Below are positions 24,717 through 34,259 of a stretch of 36,381 bases of DNA, piece by piece (the stretch's first letter is position 1; the number at the start of each line of letters is the position of its first letter). Origin of the DNA: an uncultured Alphaproteobacteria bacterium (GTDB lineage Bacteria; Pseudomonadota; Alphaproteobacteria; HIMB59; GCA-002718135); NCBI GenBank assembly GCA_902569865.1, contig CACFVT010000010.1, positions 1-36,381 on the forward strand, read 5' to 3'. A program made the translations under genes and the position numbers. The notes beneath the pieces are model-generated. The model was not told the DNA's origin and made no database searches. It saw nothing but the letters and a program-made list of their open reading frames with translations.

Positions 24717-25330
24717 AAGATATAGAAAAAATAACTAATAATTTAATACCCATGGTTGTTGAACAATCTTCTCGTGGAGAAAGAGCATATGATATTTATT
24801 CAAGATTGCTTAAGGAAAGAATTATTTTCTTAACTGGACCAATTGACGATAACAATGCAAGTTTAATTTGTGCACAATTACTATTCCTTGAATCAGAAAA
24901 CCCAAATAAAGAAATATCTTTTTATATTAACTCACCAGGTGGAATAGTTTGGTCAGGTTTGGCCATATATGATACTATGCAATATATTTCTCCCAAAATA
25001 ATGACAATTTGTATAGGTCAGGCAGCATCAGCGGGTTCATTGTTGTTAACAGCTGGCGCAGAAGGTATGAGATTTTCACTACCTAACTCAAGGATTATGG
25101 TTCATCAGCCAAGTGGAGGATATCAAGGTCAGGTAACTGATATAGAAATACATACTAATGAAATTAAAAAAACTAAAGAAAGATTGAATCAAATTTATTC
25201 AAAACATACAAAAAAGAAAATAAGGGATATAGAAGATATTATGGAGAGAGATAAATATTTTTCTCCTGACGAAGCAATTAAATTTGGTTTAATTGATAAG
25301 ATAGTTGAAAGTAGAAAATCTAGTGAGTAA
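24713..25330 (+). CDS. clpP: ATP-dependent Clp protease proteolytic subunit ClpP
   Basis: A 205-residue serine peptidase that forms the double-heptamer chamber used by ClpX. The triad is S106 ([11 protein letters not shown]), H131 (MVHQPSGG) and D180 ([12 protein letters not shown]). The SPGG motif ([12 protein letters not shown]) forms the oxyanion site. The N-terminus [23 protein letters not shown] is typical. It overlaps tig by 4 bases and clpX begins within its last codons. Confidence 0.97.
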   Translation: MKDIEKITNNLIPMVVEQSSRGERAYDIYSRLLKERIIFLTGPIDDNNASLICAQLLFLESENPNKEISFYINSPGGIVWSGLAIYDTMQYISPKIMTICIGQAASAGSLLLTAGAEGMRFSLPNSRIMVHQPSGGYQGQVTDIEIHTNEIKKTKERLNQIYSKHTKKKIRDIEDIMERDKYFSPDEAIKFGLIDKIVESRKSSE

Positions 25331-26585
25331 AAAAGAAGACAAAGATTCACTTTTTTGCTCTTTTTGCGGAAAAAGTCAAAAAGAAGTAAAAAAATTAATT
25401 GCTGGTCCAACAGTTTTTGTGTGTGATGAATGTGTTGAACTGTGTATGGATATAATCAAAGAAGATAATAAAAATAATAAGAAGAAATTAAAAACAAATA
25501 CTCCTAAACCATCAGAAATAAATAAATTTCTTGATGATTTTGTAATAGGGCAAGCAAAAGCTAAAAAAAACTTATCTGTTGCAGTTTACAATCATTATAA
25601 AAGATTAACTAATTCTGTATATGATGATGTAGAAATTTCTAAATCAAATATACTGCTTGTTGGTCCAACGGGAACAGGAAAAACGCTTCTTGCTCAAACT
25701 TTAGCAAAAGTTTTAGATGTGCCTTTTACTGTAGCCGATGCTACTAGTCTCACTGAAGCAGGGTACGTAGGTGAAGATGTTGAGAATATAATTTTAAAAT
25801 TACTACAAGCATCTGACTATAACGTAGAAAGGGCTCAAAAAGGAATTGTTTATATAGATGAAATAGACAAGATAAGTAGAAAAAGTGATAACCCATCAAT
25901 AACTAGAGATGTATCAGGCGAGGGAGTACAACAGGCTTTATTAAAAATTATGGAAGGCACAATAGCGAGTGTACCGCCACAAGGAGGAAGAAAACATCCT
26001 CAACAGGAATTTTTACACGTAGACACATCTAATATTTTATTTATTTGCGGAGGAGCTTTTTCTGGCTTAGAAAATATAATCAATCAAAGATTAAAAGGCT
26101 CATCAATTGGTTTTAATTCTTCCATAGTAGATTTTAATGAAAAGTCAGTTGGAGATTCCCTAATCAACCTTGAAAATGAAGACCTTTTAAAGTTTGGCAT
26201 GATTCCTGAATTTGTTGGAAGATTGCCTGTAGTAACAACTTTAGAGGAGCTTGATCTAAATATGCTTATTAGAATAATGCAAGAACCAAAAAATGCATTA
26301 ATAAAACAATATACAGCTTTATTTAAAATGGATGGTGTTAATCTGGAAATTAAAAATGATGCTTTAAAAGAAATCGCTAAACTCGCAATTCAACAAAAAA
26401 CTGGAGCTAGGGGGCTTAGATCTATTTTGGAGACATTGTTAATGGATTTAATGTTCAAAACACCAGATTATAAGGACTTAGAAAAAATACTAGTAAACAA
26501 AGACGTTGTTAATAGAAGCGCAGAACCAATAATGATTTATAATAATAAAAATACTAATCAAAAGATTTTAGTTAACAAGTCTTGA
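25323..26585 (+). CDS. clpX: ATP-dependent Clp protease ATP-binding subunit ClpX
   Basis: AAA+ unfoldase that feeds substrates into ClpP. The N-terminal zinc-binding domain shows CSFC and CDEC; then Walker [13 protein letters not shown], the pore and family motif [10 protein letters not shown], Walker [11 protein letters not shown] and TGARGLRSI. The start chosen is GTG at 25323, giving [17 protein letters not shown] and 420 residues, the usual ClpX length; it overlaps the clpP stop. An upstream TTG at 25305 is possible but would overlap clpP further and has no support. Confidence 0.95.
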   Translation: MSKKEDKDSLFCSFCGKSQKEVKKLIAGPTVFVCDECVELCMDIIKEDNKNNKKKLKTNTPKPSEINKFLDDFVIGQAKAKKNLSVAVYNHYKRLTNSVYDDVEISKSNILLVGPTGTGKTLLAQTLAKVLDVPFTVADATSLTEAGYVGEDVENIILKLLQASDYNVERAQKGIVYIDEIDKISRKSDNPSITRDVSGEGVQQALLKIMEGTIASVPPQGGRKHPQQEFLHVDTSNILFICGGAFSGLENIINQRLKGSSIGFNSSIVDFNEKSVGDSLINLENEDLLKFGMIPEFVGRLPVVTTLEELDLNMLIRIMQEPKNALIKQYTALFKMDGVNLEIKNDALKEIAKLAIQQKTGARGLRSILETLLMDLMFKTPDYKDLEKILVNKDVVNRSAEPIMIYNNKNTNQKILVNKS

Positions 26586-26619
26586 TTTTATTAAAAAAAT
26601 AATCATTTATTATACTTAT

Positions 26620-29013
26620 ATGAATAATACAATTTTACCTGTTCTTCCTTTAAGGGATATAGTTGTTTTCCCAAGCATGGTAGCTCCATTATTTGTTGGA
26701 AGAATACAATCTGTTAATGCCTTAAATCATGCAATGACTTCAGATAAAAAAATTTTTTTACTAGCACAAAAAAACTCTGAAATTGATAATCCAAAAAAAT
26801 CAGATCTTTATGCATGGGGAACAATAGCAAAAGTACTTCAACTTCTAAAACTTCCTGATGGCACAATAAAAGTTTTGGTTGAGGGAATTACTAGAGCAAG
26901 ATTAAATACTTTAAATTTATCTAATGATTTTTTAACAGCTAAAATAAATAAAATAGATACTAAACTTAAAAAAAATAACAATTTAAAAGCACTAGTAAAA
27001 ATTGTGATTGATCAATTCCAGGATTACTCAAAAGTAAATAAAAAAATACCATCTGATATAGTTAATAATTTAATTTCTATTAGTGATCCAAATAAAATAG
27101 CAGATGTAGTTTCTATTAATTTGAATATAAGTATGGAGCAAAAACAAGAACTACTTGAAATGCATGATTTGGAAAAACGATTAAATAAAATACATGTATA
27201 TTTAGTTTCTGAAATTGACTCTTTCCAAATGGAAAAAAAGATTAAAGGAAGAGTTAAGCGTCAAATGGAAAAGACTCAAAAAGAATATTATTTAAATGAA
27301 CAAATGAAAGCAATTCAGAAGGAGCTTGGTGATAACGATGATTCTGATGATATTGCTGAAATAGAAAAGAAAATTACTTCTGTTAAATTATCTGAAGAAG
27401 CAAATGAAAAGTGTAAATCAGAATTAAAAAAATTAAAAAATATGAGCCCAATGTCCGCAGAAGCAACTGTAATAAGAAATTATTTAGATTGGATTTTGTC
27501 AATACCGTGGAATTCTAAGTCAGAAATTTCAAAAAATATTAAAAAATCAAAAAAAATTCTAGAGGAAGATCATTATGGGCTTGATAAAGTAAAAGATAGA
27601 ATTTTAGAATATTTGGCTGTTCAAAAAAGAACAGAAAAATTAAAAGGACCAATTTTATGTTTAGTTGGACCTCCTGGAGTTGGTAAAACGTCTCTAGGTA
27701 AATCAATTGCAACTGCAACAGGAAGAAACTTTGTAAGAATGTCACTTGGTGGGATTAGAGATGAGGCAGAAATAAGAGGTCATAGAAAAACATATATTGG
27801 CTCAATGCCAGGTAGATTTATTCAATCGATGAAAAAAGCAAAGACATCAAATCCATTAATCTTGTTGGATGAAATTGATAAACTGGGATCAGATTGGAGA
27901 GGAGATCCATCATCTGCTCTACTTGAGGTTTTAGACCCCGAACAGAATGATAAATTTAATGATCATTATTTAGAGTTAGATTATAATTTATCCAATGTAA
28001 TGTTTGTATGCACAGCTAATACTCTAAACATACCTCCTGCATTACTTGACAGAATGGAGATTATAAGAATTCCTGGATATACTGAGAAAGAAAAAAATAA
28101 AATTGCACAAAAATATTTAATCCCTAAACAAATTAAAAATCATTATCTTAAAAATAGTGAAGTTAGATTTACAAACAAAAGTATAAATCAAATCATTAGA
28201 AATTATACTCGAGAAGCTGGTGTAAGAAATTTAGAAAAAGAAATATCTAAAGTATGCAGAAAAACCGTAAAATTATTGGAAACAAGTACTAATAAACTTG
28301 TAAAACTTAGCGATGAAAGACTTAAAGATTTTTTGGGTATCAGCAGATATAGATCAAGTGAAATTGAAAAGAAAAATTTAATTGGTGTTACAAATGGACT
28401 TGCTTGGACAGAAGTAGGGGGTGAAATTCTTTCAATAGAAGTGATATTATCAATTGGTAAGGGAAAGCTAACTATTACTGGAAAGCTTGGAGACGTAATG
28501 AGAGAATCAGTTCAGGCTGCAATTTCGTATGTAAGATCTCATAGTTTAAATCTTGGTATACATCCATTTGATTTCGACAAATTTGATATTCATGTCCATG
28601 TTCCAGAAGGGGCTACTCCGAAAGATGGACCAAGTGCAGGTATAGCAATTTTTAACTCATTAGTATCTTCTCTAACATCAAACAAAGTAAGAAAAGATAT
28701 TGCTATGACAGGTGAAATTACCTTGAGAGGCAGAGTTCTTCCTATAGGAGGACTTAAAGAAAAAATATATGCTGCTTCAAGAGCAGGAATTAAAAAAGTA
28801 TTAATTCCCGAAGAAAATAAGAACGAAATTATAGAATTTGATAAAGAAATTCTTAAAACAATAGAAATCATCCCTATAAGTGAAGCAAAGTCAATTTTAG
28901 AGCATTCACTTACTAAGCCCATTTCGCCACTAAATTTAACCGAATCAGAAATCCTTGAAGCACAAAAAAATAGATTTTCTGAGACTAATATAAAAGAAAA
29001 TTTAAGACATTAA
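26620..29013 (+). CDS. lon: ATP-dependent protease Lon
   Basis: A 797-residue LonA protease. The N-terminal substrate-binding domain begins LPVLPLRDIVVFPSMVAPL, followed by a coiled coil containing YYLNEQMKAIQKELG. The AAA+ Walker A GPPGVGKTSL is at about 350-359 and the region GGIRDEAEIRGHRKTYIG follows. The C-terminal protease carries the Ser-Lys dyad S672 (KDGPSAG) and K715 (GGLKEK), 43 residues apart as in E. coli Lon. There is no ribosome-binding site upstream of its ATG. Confidence 0.97.
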   Translation: MNNTILPVLPLRDIVVFPSMVAPLFVGRIQSVNALNHAMTSDKKIFLLAQKNSEIDNPKKSDLYAWGTIAKVLQLLKLPDGTIKVLVEGITRARLNTLNLSNDFLTAKINKIDTKLKKNNNLKALVKIVIDQFQDYSKVNKKIPSDIVNNLISISDPNKIADVVSINLNISMEQKQELLEMHDLEKRLNKIHVYLVSEIDSFQMEKKIKGRVKRQMEKTQKEYYLNEQMKAIQKELGDNDDSDDIAEIEKKITSVKLSEEANEKCKSELKKLKNMSPMSAEATVIRNYLDWILSIPWNSKSEISKNIKKSKKILEEDHYGLDKVKDRILEYLAVQKRTEKLKGPILCLVGPPGVGKTSLGKSIATATGRNFVRMSLGGIRDEAEIRGHRKTYIGSMPGRFIQSMKKAKTSNPLILLDEIDKLGSDWRGDPSSALLEVLDPEQNDKFNDHYLELDYNLSNVMFVCTANTLNIPPALLDRMEIIRIPGYTEKEKNKIAQKYLIPKQIKNHYLKNSEVRFTNKSINQIIRNYTREAGVRNLEKEISKVCRKTVKLLETSTNKLVKLSDERLKDFLGISRYRSSEIEKKNLIGVTNGLAWTEVGGEILSIEVILSIGKGKLTITGKLGDVMRESVQAAISYVRSHSLNLGIHPFDFDKFDIHVHVPEGATPKDGPSAGIAIFNSLVSSLTSNKVRKDIAMTGEITLRGRVLPIGGLKEKIYAASRAGIKKVLIPEENKNEIIEFDKEILKTIEIIPISEAKSILEHSLTKPISPLNLTESEILEAQKNRFSETNIKENLRH

Positions 29014-29076
29014 TGGCAGATTTATTGATTATTTTTTAAAAATTCCTTCTAAACTGGGAATAATGTCAAATATTTA

Positions 29077-29103
29077 TTGACTTCAAGCATGATGAAATAA
29101 TAT
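29077..29103 (+). promoter_or_regulatory. Candidate promoter of hup
   Basis: TTGACT at 29077-29082 is a five-of-six match to -35; TAATAT at 29098-29103 is a plausible -10 with a short 15-base spacer (TATTCA at 29101-29106 would give 18). It lies about 20-30 bases before the hup ribosome site, in the 123-base gap after lon. Confidence 0.4.
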
Positions 29104-29124
29104 TCATTAACTAAGATCAATGAA

Positions 29125-29130
29125 AAGGAG
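29125..29130 (+). promoter_or_regulatory. Shine-Dalgarno of hup that decides a GTG start
   Basis: AAGGAG lies six bases before GTG at 29137. The ATG at 29135 is out of frame with the HU sequence, so this site supports the GTG as the true start. Confidence 0.8.
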
Positions 29131-29136
29131 TTTAAT

Positions 29137-29412
29137 GTGAATAAAAATGACCTAATTGCATCAGTTGCTTCATCTGCTGGATTGTCTAAATCTGATGCCA
29201 CAAGAGCTATAGAAAGTTTATTAGATGCTGTCACTAATTCTCTAAAAAGAGATGAGAAAGTAAGTATTGTTGGTTTTGGTAATTTTAGTGTTAGTCATAG
29301 AAAAGCTACTACTGGAAGAAATCCAAGAACTGGTGAGTCTATACAAATACCTGCATCTAAAAGACCTAAATTTACTGTAGGTAAAGCTCTTAAAGACGCA
29401 GTAAATAACTAG
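29137..29412 (+). CDS. hup: DNA-binding protein HU
   Basis: A 91-residue nucleoid protein of the HU/IHF family, 90-residue class like HupB. It starts NKNDLIASVASSAGLSKSDA and has the DNA-arm signature GFGNFSVSHRKATTGRNPRTGE, with the intercalating proline region (QIPASKRPKFTVGKALKDAV). It binds and bends DNA non-specifically. GTG start with an excellent ribosome site. It stands alone between lon and a strong terminator. Confidence 0.97.
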   Translation: MNKNDLIASVASSAGLSKSDATRAIESLLDAVTNSLKRDEKVSIVGFGNFSVSHRKATTGRNPRTGESIQIPASKRPKFTVGKALKDAVNN

Positions 29413-29433
29413 TAAATAACAAATTTTTCTTGC

Positions 29434-29470
29434 ACCGGCTGTTAAAAATATTTAACAGCCGGTTTTGTTT
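29434..29470 (+). terminator. Rho-independent terminator after hup
   Basis: Arms 29434-29446 (ACCGGCTGTTAAA) and 29451-29463 (TTTAACAGCCGGT) form a perfect 13-bp stem with a 4-base loop, followed by TTTTGTTT. It begins 21 bases after the hup stop and ends just before tRNA-Val. Confidence 0.92.
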
Positions 29471-29471
29471 A

Positions 29472-29547
29472 GGGTGTTTAGCTCAGTTGGTAGAGCATCT
29501 CGTTTACACCGAGAGGGTCGGGAGTTCGAGTCTCTCAACACCCACCA
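29472..29547 (+). tRNA. tRNA-Val (TAC)
   Basis: Acceptor GGGTGTT pairs with AACACCC; anticodon loop TTTACAC in the stem TCTCG/CGAGA gives TAC; CCA encoded. It starts directly after the hup terminator, so it needs its own promoter or read-through. Confidence 0.97.
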
Positions 29548-29550
29548 TGC

Positions 29551-29627
29551 GCGGGAGTAGTTCAGCTGGTTAGAACGCTGCCCTGTCACGGCAGAGGTCG
29601 CGGGTTCGAATCCCGTCTCTCGCGCCA
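29551..29627 (+). tRNA. tRNA-Asp (GTC)
   Basis: Acceptor GCGGGAG pairs with CTCTCGC; anticodon loop CTGTCAC gives GTC; CCA encoded at 29625-29627. Three bases separate it from tRNA-Val, so the pair is one transcript. Confidence 0.97.
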
Positions 29628-29677
29628 GTTTTAAGATTAGTTTTAAAAAATCCCTGCTATTCTAGTGGCAAAAAAAT

Positions 29678-29698
29678 TATACTAATATTGAATATTAG
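29678..29698 (+). promoter_or_regulatory. Candidate nuo promoter -10 and overlapping palindrome
   Basis: TATACT at 29678-29683 resembles a -10 box; a perfect palindrome CTAATATT-G-AATATTAG occupies 29682-29698 and would cover the transcription start. This is in the 152-base gap between tRNA-Asp and nuoA, the only place for a nuo operon promoter. No good -35 is seen and AT-rich palindromes can be chance. Confidence 0.3.
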
Positions 29699-29779
29699 GC
29701 CCAGAAATCCAGGATTGTTATCCTTGAATAATCAAAAAAATAGATTAGTTAATCATTTGTTTGTAGAAACATTTATAAA

Positions 29780-30145
29780 GTGGAAAATTATTTATCAGAA
29801 TATTTACCAATTTTAATTATAATTATTATTGGTTTTGCAATAGCAATTGGAATGACTACCCTATCTTTTGTGGTCGGGGAGAGAAAACCAGATAATGAAA
29901 AACTTTCTGCTTATGAGTGCGGCTTTGAAGCATTTGATGATGCTAGAGGAAGATTTGATGTAAGGTTTTATTTAGTTGCAATCCTGTTTATAATATTTGA
30001 TTTAGAAGTAGCTTTTTTATTTCCTTGGTCAATATCATTAGGAAGTATTGGCCTGTTTGGATTTTGGTCAATGATGATTTTTTTATTAATTCTTACCATT
30101 GGGTTTATTTACGAGTGGAAAAAAGGAGCTCTTGAATGGGAGTAG
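29780..30145 (+). CDS. nuoA: NADH-quinone oxidoreductase subunit A
   Basis: A 121-residue membrane subunit of complex I with three transmembrane helices. Family motifs: [36 protein letters not shown], of which the ECGF and FD.E parts sit in the loop near the quinone channel. The start is a GTG at 29780. It overlaps nuoB by 10 bases. First gene of the nuo operon. Confidence 0.95.
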   Translation: MENYLSEYLPILIIIIIGFAIAIGMTTLSFVVGERKPDNEKLSAYECGFEAFDDARGRFDVRFYLVAILFIIFDLEVAFLFPWSISLGSIGLFGFWSMMIFLLILTIGFIYEWKKGALEWE

Positions 30146-30636
30146 AAATTAATGAAGATAATTTTGGTGATCAACTAAATTCTAAGGGATTTTTAGTTTC
30201 AAATTTTGATAAACTCTTAACATGGGCAAGAACTGGCTCTTTGTGGCCGATGACATTTGGCTTAGCCTGTTGTGGAGTTGAAATGATCCATACATATATG
30301 GCGAGATATGATCTTGATAGATACGGCGTAATTCCAAGAGGAAGTCCTCGTCAATCTGATGTAATGATTGTTGCCGGAACTCTAACTAACAAGATGGCAC
30401 CAGCACTAAGAAAAGTTTATGATCAAATGCCTGAACCCAGATGGGTAATATCTATGGGATCCTGCGCAAACGGTGGAGGATATTATCATTACTCTTATTC
30501 TGTTGTAAGAGGTTGTGATAGAATTGTCCCAGTCGATATTTATGTTCCTGGATGCCCTCCAACAGCAGAAGCCTTAGTATACGGCATTTTACAACTACAA
30601 AAAAAAATAAAAAGAAAAAATAAATTTGTAAGATAA
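30136..30636 (+). CDS. nuoB: NADH-quinone oxidoreductase subunit B
   Basis: Peripheral-arm subunit carrying the N2 [4Fe-4S] cluster that reduces quinone. The cysteine ligands are visible: tandem C45-C46 ([10 protein letters not shown]), C110 (MGSCANGGG) and C140 ([11 protein letters not shown]). 166 residues. Overlaps nuoA; three bases separate it from nuoC. Confidence 0.97.
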   Translation: MGVEINEDNFGDQLNSKGFLVSNFDKLLTWARTGSLWPMTFGLACCGVEMIHTYMARYDLDRYGVIPRGSPRQSDVMIVAGTLTNKMAPALRKVYDQMPEPRWVISMGSCANGGGYYHYSYSVVRGCDRIVPVDIYVPGCPPTAEALVYGILQLQKKIKRKNKFVR

Positions 30637-30639
30637 TAG

Positions 30640-31206
30640 ATGCTGGAAGATTTAAAAAAAATTTCTGATCTATCATCAATTGAGAATAAAAAAATATTTT
30701 ACCAAGCATTTTTTAAAAAAGAGAACATATTACAAATTTTAAATGAGTTAAAAGATAACGAATTATTTAGTTTTGATCAGTTAATTGACATAACTGCTAT
30801 AGATTATCCATCTAGAGAAAAGCGATTTGAGATGATTTATATTTTTTTAAGCATGAAAAAAAATAAAAGAATTATTTTAAAAACATCTATTAATGAAAAT
30901 GAAAGTATAGATAGTATCATTCAGATTTTTAAAGCATCAGATTGGTATGAAAGAGAGTGCTATGATTTGTTTGGCATCAAGTTCAATAATCACCCTGACT
31001 TAAGAAGAATTATGACTGATTATAATTTTGAAGGTCATCCTCTTAGAAAAGATTTTCCATTAACAGGACATAATGAAGTAAGATATGATGATGTTGAAAA
31101 GAAAGTTATTTATGAGCCTGTTAAATTAGCACAAGAATATAGAGATTTTGATTATACCTCTCCATGGGAGGGCATGCCTGAGGGCATTAATGATCATAAC
31201 GAGTAA
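30640..31206 (+). CDS. nuoC: NADH-quinone oxidoreductase subunit C
   Basis: A 188-residue peripheral subunit (30 kDa type). Diagnostic stretch [40 protein letters not shown] matches the NuoC signature (ERE..D..G..F..HPDL.RI..). It is a separate gene from nuoD, as in alphaproteobacteria and mitochondria, unlike the E. coli nuoCD fusion. Ends 8 bases before nuoD. Confidence 0.95.
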   Translation: MLEDLKKISDLSSIENKKIFYQAFFKKENILQILNELKDNELFSFDQLIDITAIDYPSREKRFEMIYIFLSMKKNKRIILKTSINENESIDSIIQIFKASDWYERECYDLFGIKFNNHPDLRRIMTDYNFEGHPLRKDFPLTGHNEVRYDDVEKKVIYEPVKLAQEYRDFDYTSPWEGMPEGINDHNE

Positions 31207-31214
31207 GAATAAAT

Positions 31215-32393
31215 ATGAAAGAAATAGAAGTAAACACAACAACTATTAATTTTGGACCTCAGCATCCAGCTGCACATGGAGTTTTGAGATTAGTAGTTGA
31301 GCTTGATGGTGAAGTTGTTGAGAGAGCAGAACCTCATATTGGATTGTTGCATAGAGGAACTGAAAAATTAATTGAATACAAAACTTACCTTCAAGCTGTT
31401 CCGTATTTTGATAGATTAGATTATGTTTCTCCTATGTGTCAAGAACATGCCTTTGCACTTGCTACTGAAAACCTTCTTAAAATTGAAGTGCCTCAAAGGG
31501 CTCAATATATAAGAGTTATTTTTGCTGAAATCACAAGATTATTAAATCACTTATTAAATATTCCTGCTTATGCCGCTGATATTGGCGCGGTTACTCCATT
31601 CTTATGGTGTTTTGAGGAACGTGAAAAACTTCTTCAGTTTCATGAAGCTGTATCAGGAGCTAGATTTCATGCAGCTTATTTTAGACCTGGAGGTGTCCAT
31701 CAAGACATGCCTGAAGGTATGGAAGAAAAATTAAATGAACATTTTAAAACCTTACCTAAATTTATTGATGATCTTGAAGATCTTTTGACAAACAATAGAA
31801 TATTAAGACAAAGATCTGTTGATATAGGAGTTATATCTAAGCAAGAAGCAATTGATTGGGGATGCACAGGCCCAGTCTTAAGAAGTGCAGGTGTTGCATG
31901 GGATTTGAGACGTTCTCAACCTTATGATGCATACGATAAAGTTGATTTTGAAGTACCTATTGGAAAAAAAGGTGATTGCTTTGATAGATATCTAGTTCGT
32001 ATTGAAGAAATGAGACAAAGTATTTCAATCATTCAACAATGTTTAACACAAATTAAGTCTGGAGAAATATCTGTAATTGATAATAAGATTACTCCTCCAA
32101 AAAGAAGCGAAATGAAACAATCTATGGAGTCATTAATTCATCATTTTAAATTATTTACAGAAGGATATAGAGTTCCAGAAGGTCAGACTTATAACGCAGT
32201 TGAAGCACCTAAAGGTGAGTTTGGTGTTTTTTTAGCTTCAGACGGTTCAAGTAAACCTTATAGATGTAAAATAAGAGCACCAGGTTTTGCCCATCTACAA
32301 ACACTTGATTTTTTATCAAAAGGGCATTTAATGGCAGACATAGCTGCCATTCTAGGAAGTCTTGATATTGTATTTGGGGAAATTGATCGATGA
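31215..32393 (+). CDS. nuoD: NADH-quinone oxidoreductase subunit D
   Basis: The 49-kDa-type subunit (392 residues) that forms the quinone pocket with NuoB. Motifs: [16 protein letters not shown] at the start (quinone-contacting His), [14 protein letters not shown], the middle [19 protein letters not shown], and the C-terminal [19 protein letters not shown] and [14 protein letters not shown]. It overlaps nuoE by 4 bases (ATGA). Confidence 0.97.
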   Translation: MKEIEVNTTTINFGPQHPAAHGVLRLVVELDGEVVERAEPHIGLLHRGTEKLIEYKTYLQAVPYFDRLDYVSPMCQEHAFALATENLLKIEVPQRAQYIRVIFAEITRLLNHLLNIPAYAADIGAVTPFLWCFEEREKLLQFHEAVSGARFHAAYFRPGGVHQDMPEGMEEKLNEHFKTLPKFIDDLEDLLTNNRILRQRSVDIGVISKQEAIDWGCTGPVLRSAGVAWDLRRSQPYDAYDKVDFEVPIGKKGDCFDRYLVRIEEMRQSISIIQQCLTQIKSGEISVIDNKITPPKRSEMKQSMESLIHHFKLFTEGYRVPEGQTYNAVEAPKGEFGVFLASDGSSKPYRCKIRAPGFAHLQTLDFLSKGHLMADIAAILGSLDIVFGEIDR

Positions 32394-32989
32394 AACACCC
32401 TGGCATGATAAATAAAGTTTATAATATTTCAGATGAAATCTTTAATTGGTCTGAAGAAAATTTTAAAAAAGCTGCAGTTATTATCAAAAAATATCCTGAC
32501 TCAAGACAACAAAGTGCAGTTATTCCACTACTTGATCTTGCCCAAAGACAAAATTCAGGATGGTTAAGTAAAACTGCTATTGAAAAAGTTGCTGAAAATT
32601 TAAGTATGTCATATATCCGTGTTTTAGAAGTTGCTACATTTTATTCTATGTTTAATCTTGAACCAGTTGGTGAAAATTTTGTTCAAATTTGCAGAACAAC
32701 TCCTTGCTGGTTAAGAGGTAGTGATAAGCTTGTTGATATTGCTAAAGAAGTTTCAAATACTAAACTAGGTGAAACTTCTAATGATAAAAAATTTACTATT
32801 GTTGAGGTTGAATGCTTAGGAGCTTGTTGTAATGCCCCTATGGTTCAAATAAATGATGATTACTATGAAGACCTGGATGAAGATAATTTTAAAAAAATAT
32901 TAACTGATTTAAAACAAAGCAAAAAAATTACCAAAGGTTCACAGATAGGAAGACAAACATCCCATCCTCAAAGAGAAAAAAATGCTTAG
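32390..32989 (+). CDS. nuoE: NADH-quinone oxidoreductase subunit E
   Basis: The 24-kDa-type subunit with the N1a [2Fe-2S] cluster: ligands C101, C106 ([11 protein letters not shown]) and C142, C146 ([13 protein letters not shown]). 199 residues with the conserved [12 protein letters not shown] segment. The first 15 or so residues vary, and M6 is an alternative start. Overlaps nuoD by 4 and nuoF by 8 bases. Confidence 0.95.
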   Translation: MKHPGMINKVYNISDEIFNWSEENFKKAAVIIKKYPDSRQQSAVIPLLDLAQRQNSGWLSKTAIEKVAENLSMSYIRVLEVATFYSMFNLEPVGENFVQICRTTPCWLRGSDKLVDIAKEVSNTKLGETSNDKKFTIVEVECLGACCNAPMVQINDDYYEDLDEDNFKKILTDLKQSKKITKGSQIGRQTSHPQREKNA

Positions 32990-34259
32990 AGAAGAAGATA
33001 AAATTTTTAAAAATTTATATGGTTTTGATGACTGGTCTTTAACTGGAGCTAAAAGCAGAGGTGTGTGGTCTAATACTAAAGAAATCATTGAAAAAGGATC
33101 TGATTTTATTGTTGAAGAAATTAAAAGTAGTCAATTACGTGGAAGAGGTGGAGCTGGTTTTCCTGCAGGATTGAAATGGTCATTTATGCCAAAAGATTCT
33201 GGTAAGCCTCATTATTTAGTAGTCAATGCTGATGAATCTGAGCCTGGAACATGTAAAGACAGAGAAATAATGAGAAACGATCCACATCTTTTATTAGAAG
33301 GTTGTTTAATTGCTGGTTTTGCTATTCATGCAAATACTTGTTATATTTATATTAGGGGGGAATACTATGATGAAGCATCAAATCTTCAAAAAGCAATTGA
33401 TGAAGCGTACGAAAACAATTTAATTGGTCAGAATGCATGTGGAACTAACTGGAATTATGATATTTATTTGCACCGAGGTGCTGGAGCTTATATTTGTGGT
33501 GAAGAAACAGCTCTTTTAGAGAGTCTTGAAGGAAAAAAAGGTCAACCAAGATTAAAGCCTCCATTTCCAGCAGGTGCTGGATTATATGGATGTCCAACAA
33601 CAGTTACAAATGTTGAAACTATCGCTGTAGCGCCAACTATTATTAGAAAAGGAGCATCTTGGTTTAGCAGTTTAGGCAGAGAAAATAATACTGGTTCAAA
33701 AATATTTAGTATTTCAGGTCATGTAAATAACCCATGTAATGTTGAAGAAGAAATGGGTATCGGATTAAAAGAACTTATTGAAAATCATGCTGGTGGAGTA
33801 ATTGGTGGATGGGATAATTTATTAGCAGTAATCCCTGGAGGTGCTAGTGTTCCACTTATTCCAAAATCAATATGCGACACAGTTAAGATGGATTTTGATA
33901 GCTTAAAAGAAGTTCAAAGTGGTCTTGGCACAGCAGCAGTTATAGTAATGAATAAATCTACTGACATTGTTGACGCTATATGTCGGCTTTCTCATTTTTA
34001 TAAACATGAAAGCTGTGGTCAATGCACACCTTGTAGAGAAGGAACAGGTTGGATGTTTAGGATGATGGAAAAAATGGTTAAAGGTAGTGCGCAAGTTAAT
34101 GATATTGATAAGCTTTTAGATGTTAGTAAACAGGTAGAAGGTCATACTATTTGTGCTTTAGGAGATGCAGCTGCTTGGCCAATACAAGGACTTATGAGAC
34201 ACTTTAGGCCTGAAGTTGAGAGAAGAATAAAAAAATATCGATTTGGAGAAGTTGCATAA
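32982..34259 (+). CDS. nuoF: NADH-quinone oxidoreductase subunit F
   Basis: The 51-kDa-type subunit (425 residues) that binds NADH and FMN. Glycine-rich FMN/NADH motifs [14 protein letters not shown] and [20 protein letters not shown]3 [4Fe-4S] ligands in [12 protein letters not shown] and the later TICALGD. Sits between nuoE (8-base overlap) and nuoG (1-base overlap, TAATG). Confidence 0.97.
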   Translation: MLREEDKIFKNLYGFDDWSLTGAKSRGVWSNTKEIIEKGSDFIVEEIKSSQLRGRGGAGFPAGLKWSFMPKDSGKPHYLVVNADESEPGTCKDREIMRNDPHLLLEGCLIAGFAIHANTCYIYIRGEYYDEASNLQKAIDEAYENNLIGQNACGTNWNYDIYLHRGAGAYICGEETALLESLEGKKGQPRLKPPFPAGAGLYGCPTTVTNVETIAVAPTIIRKGASWFSSLGRENNTGSKIFSISGHVNNPCNVEEEMGIGLKELIENHAGGVIGGWDNLLAVIPGGASVPLIPKSICDTVKMDFDSLKEVQSGLGTAAVIVMNKSTDIVDAICRLSHFYKHESCGQCTPCREGTGWMFRMMEKMVKGSAQVNDIDKLLDVSKQVEGHTICALGDAAAWPIQGLMRHFRPEVERRIKKYRFGEVA

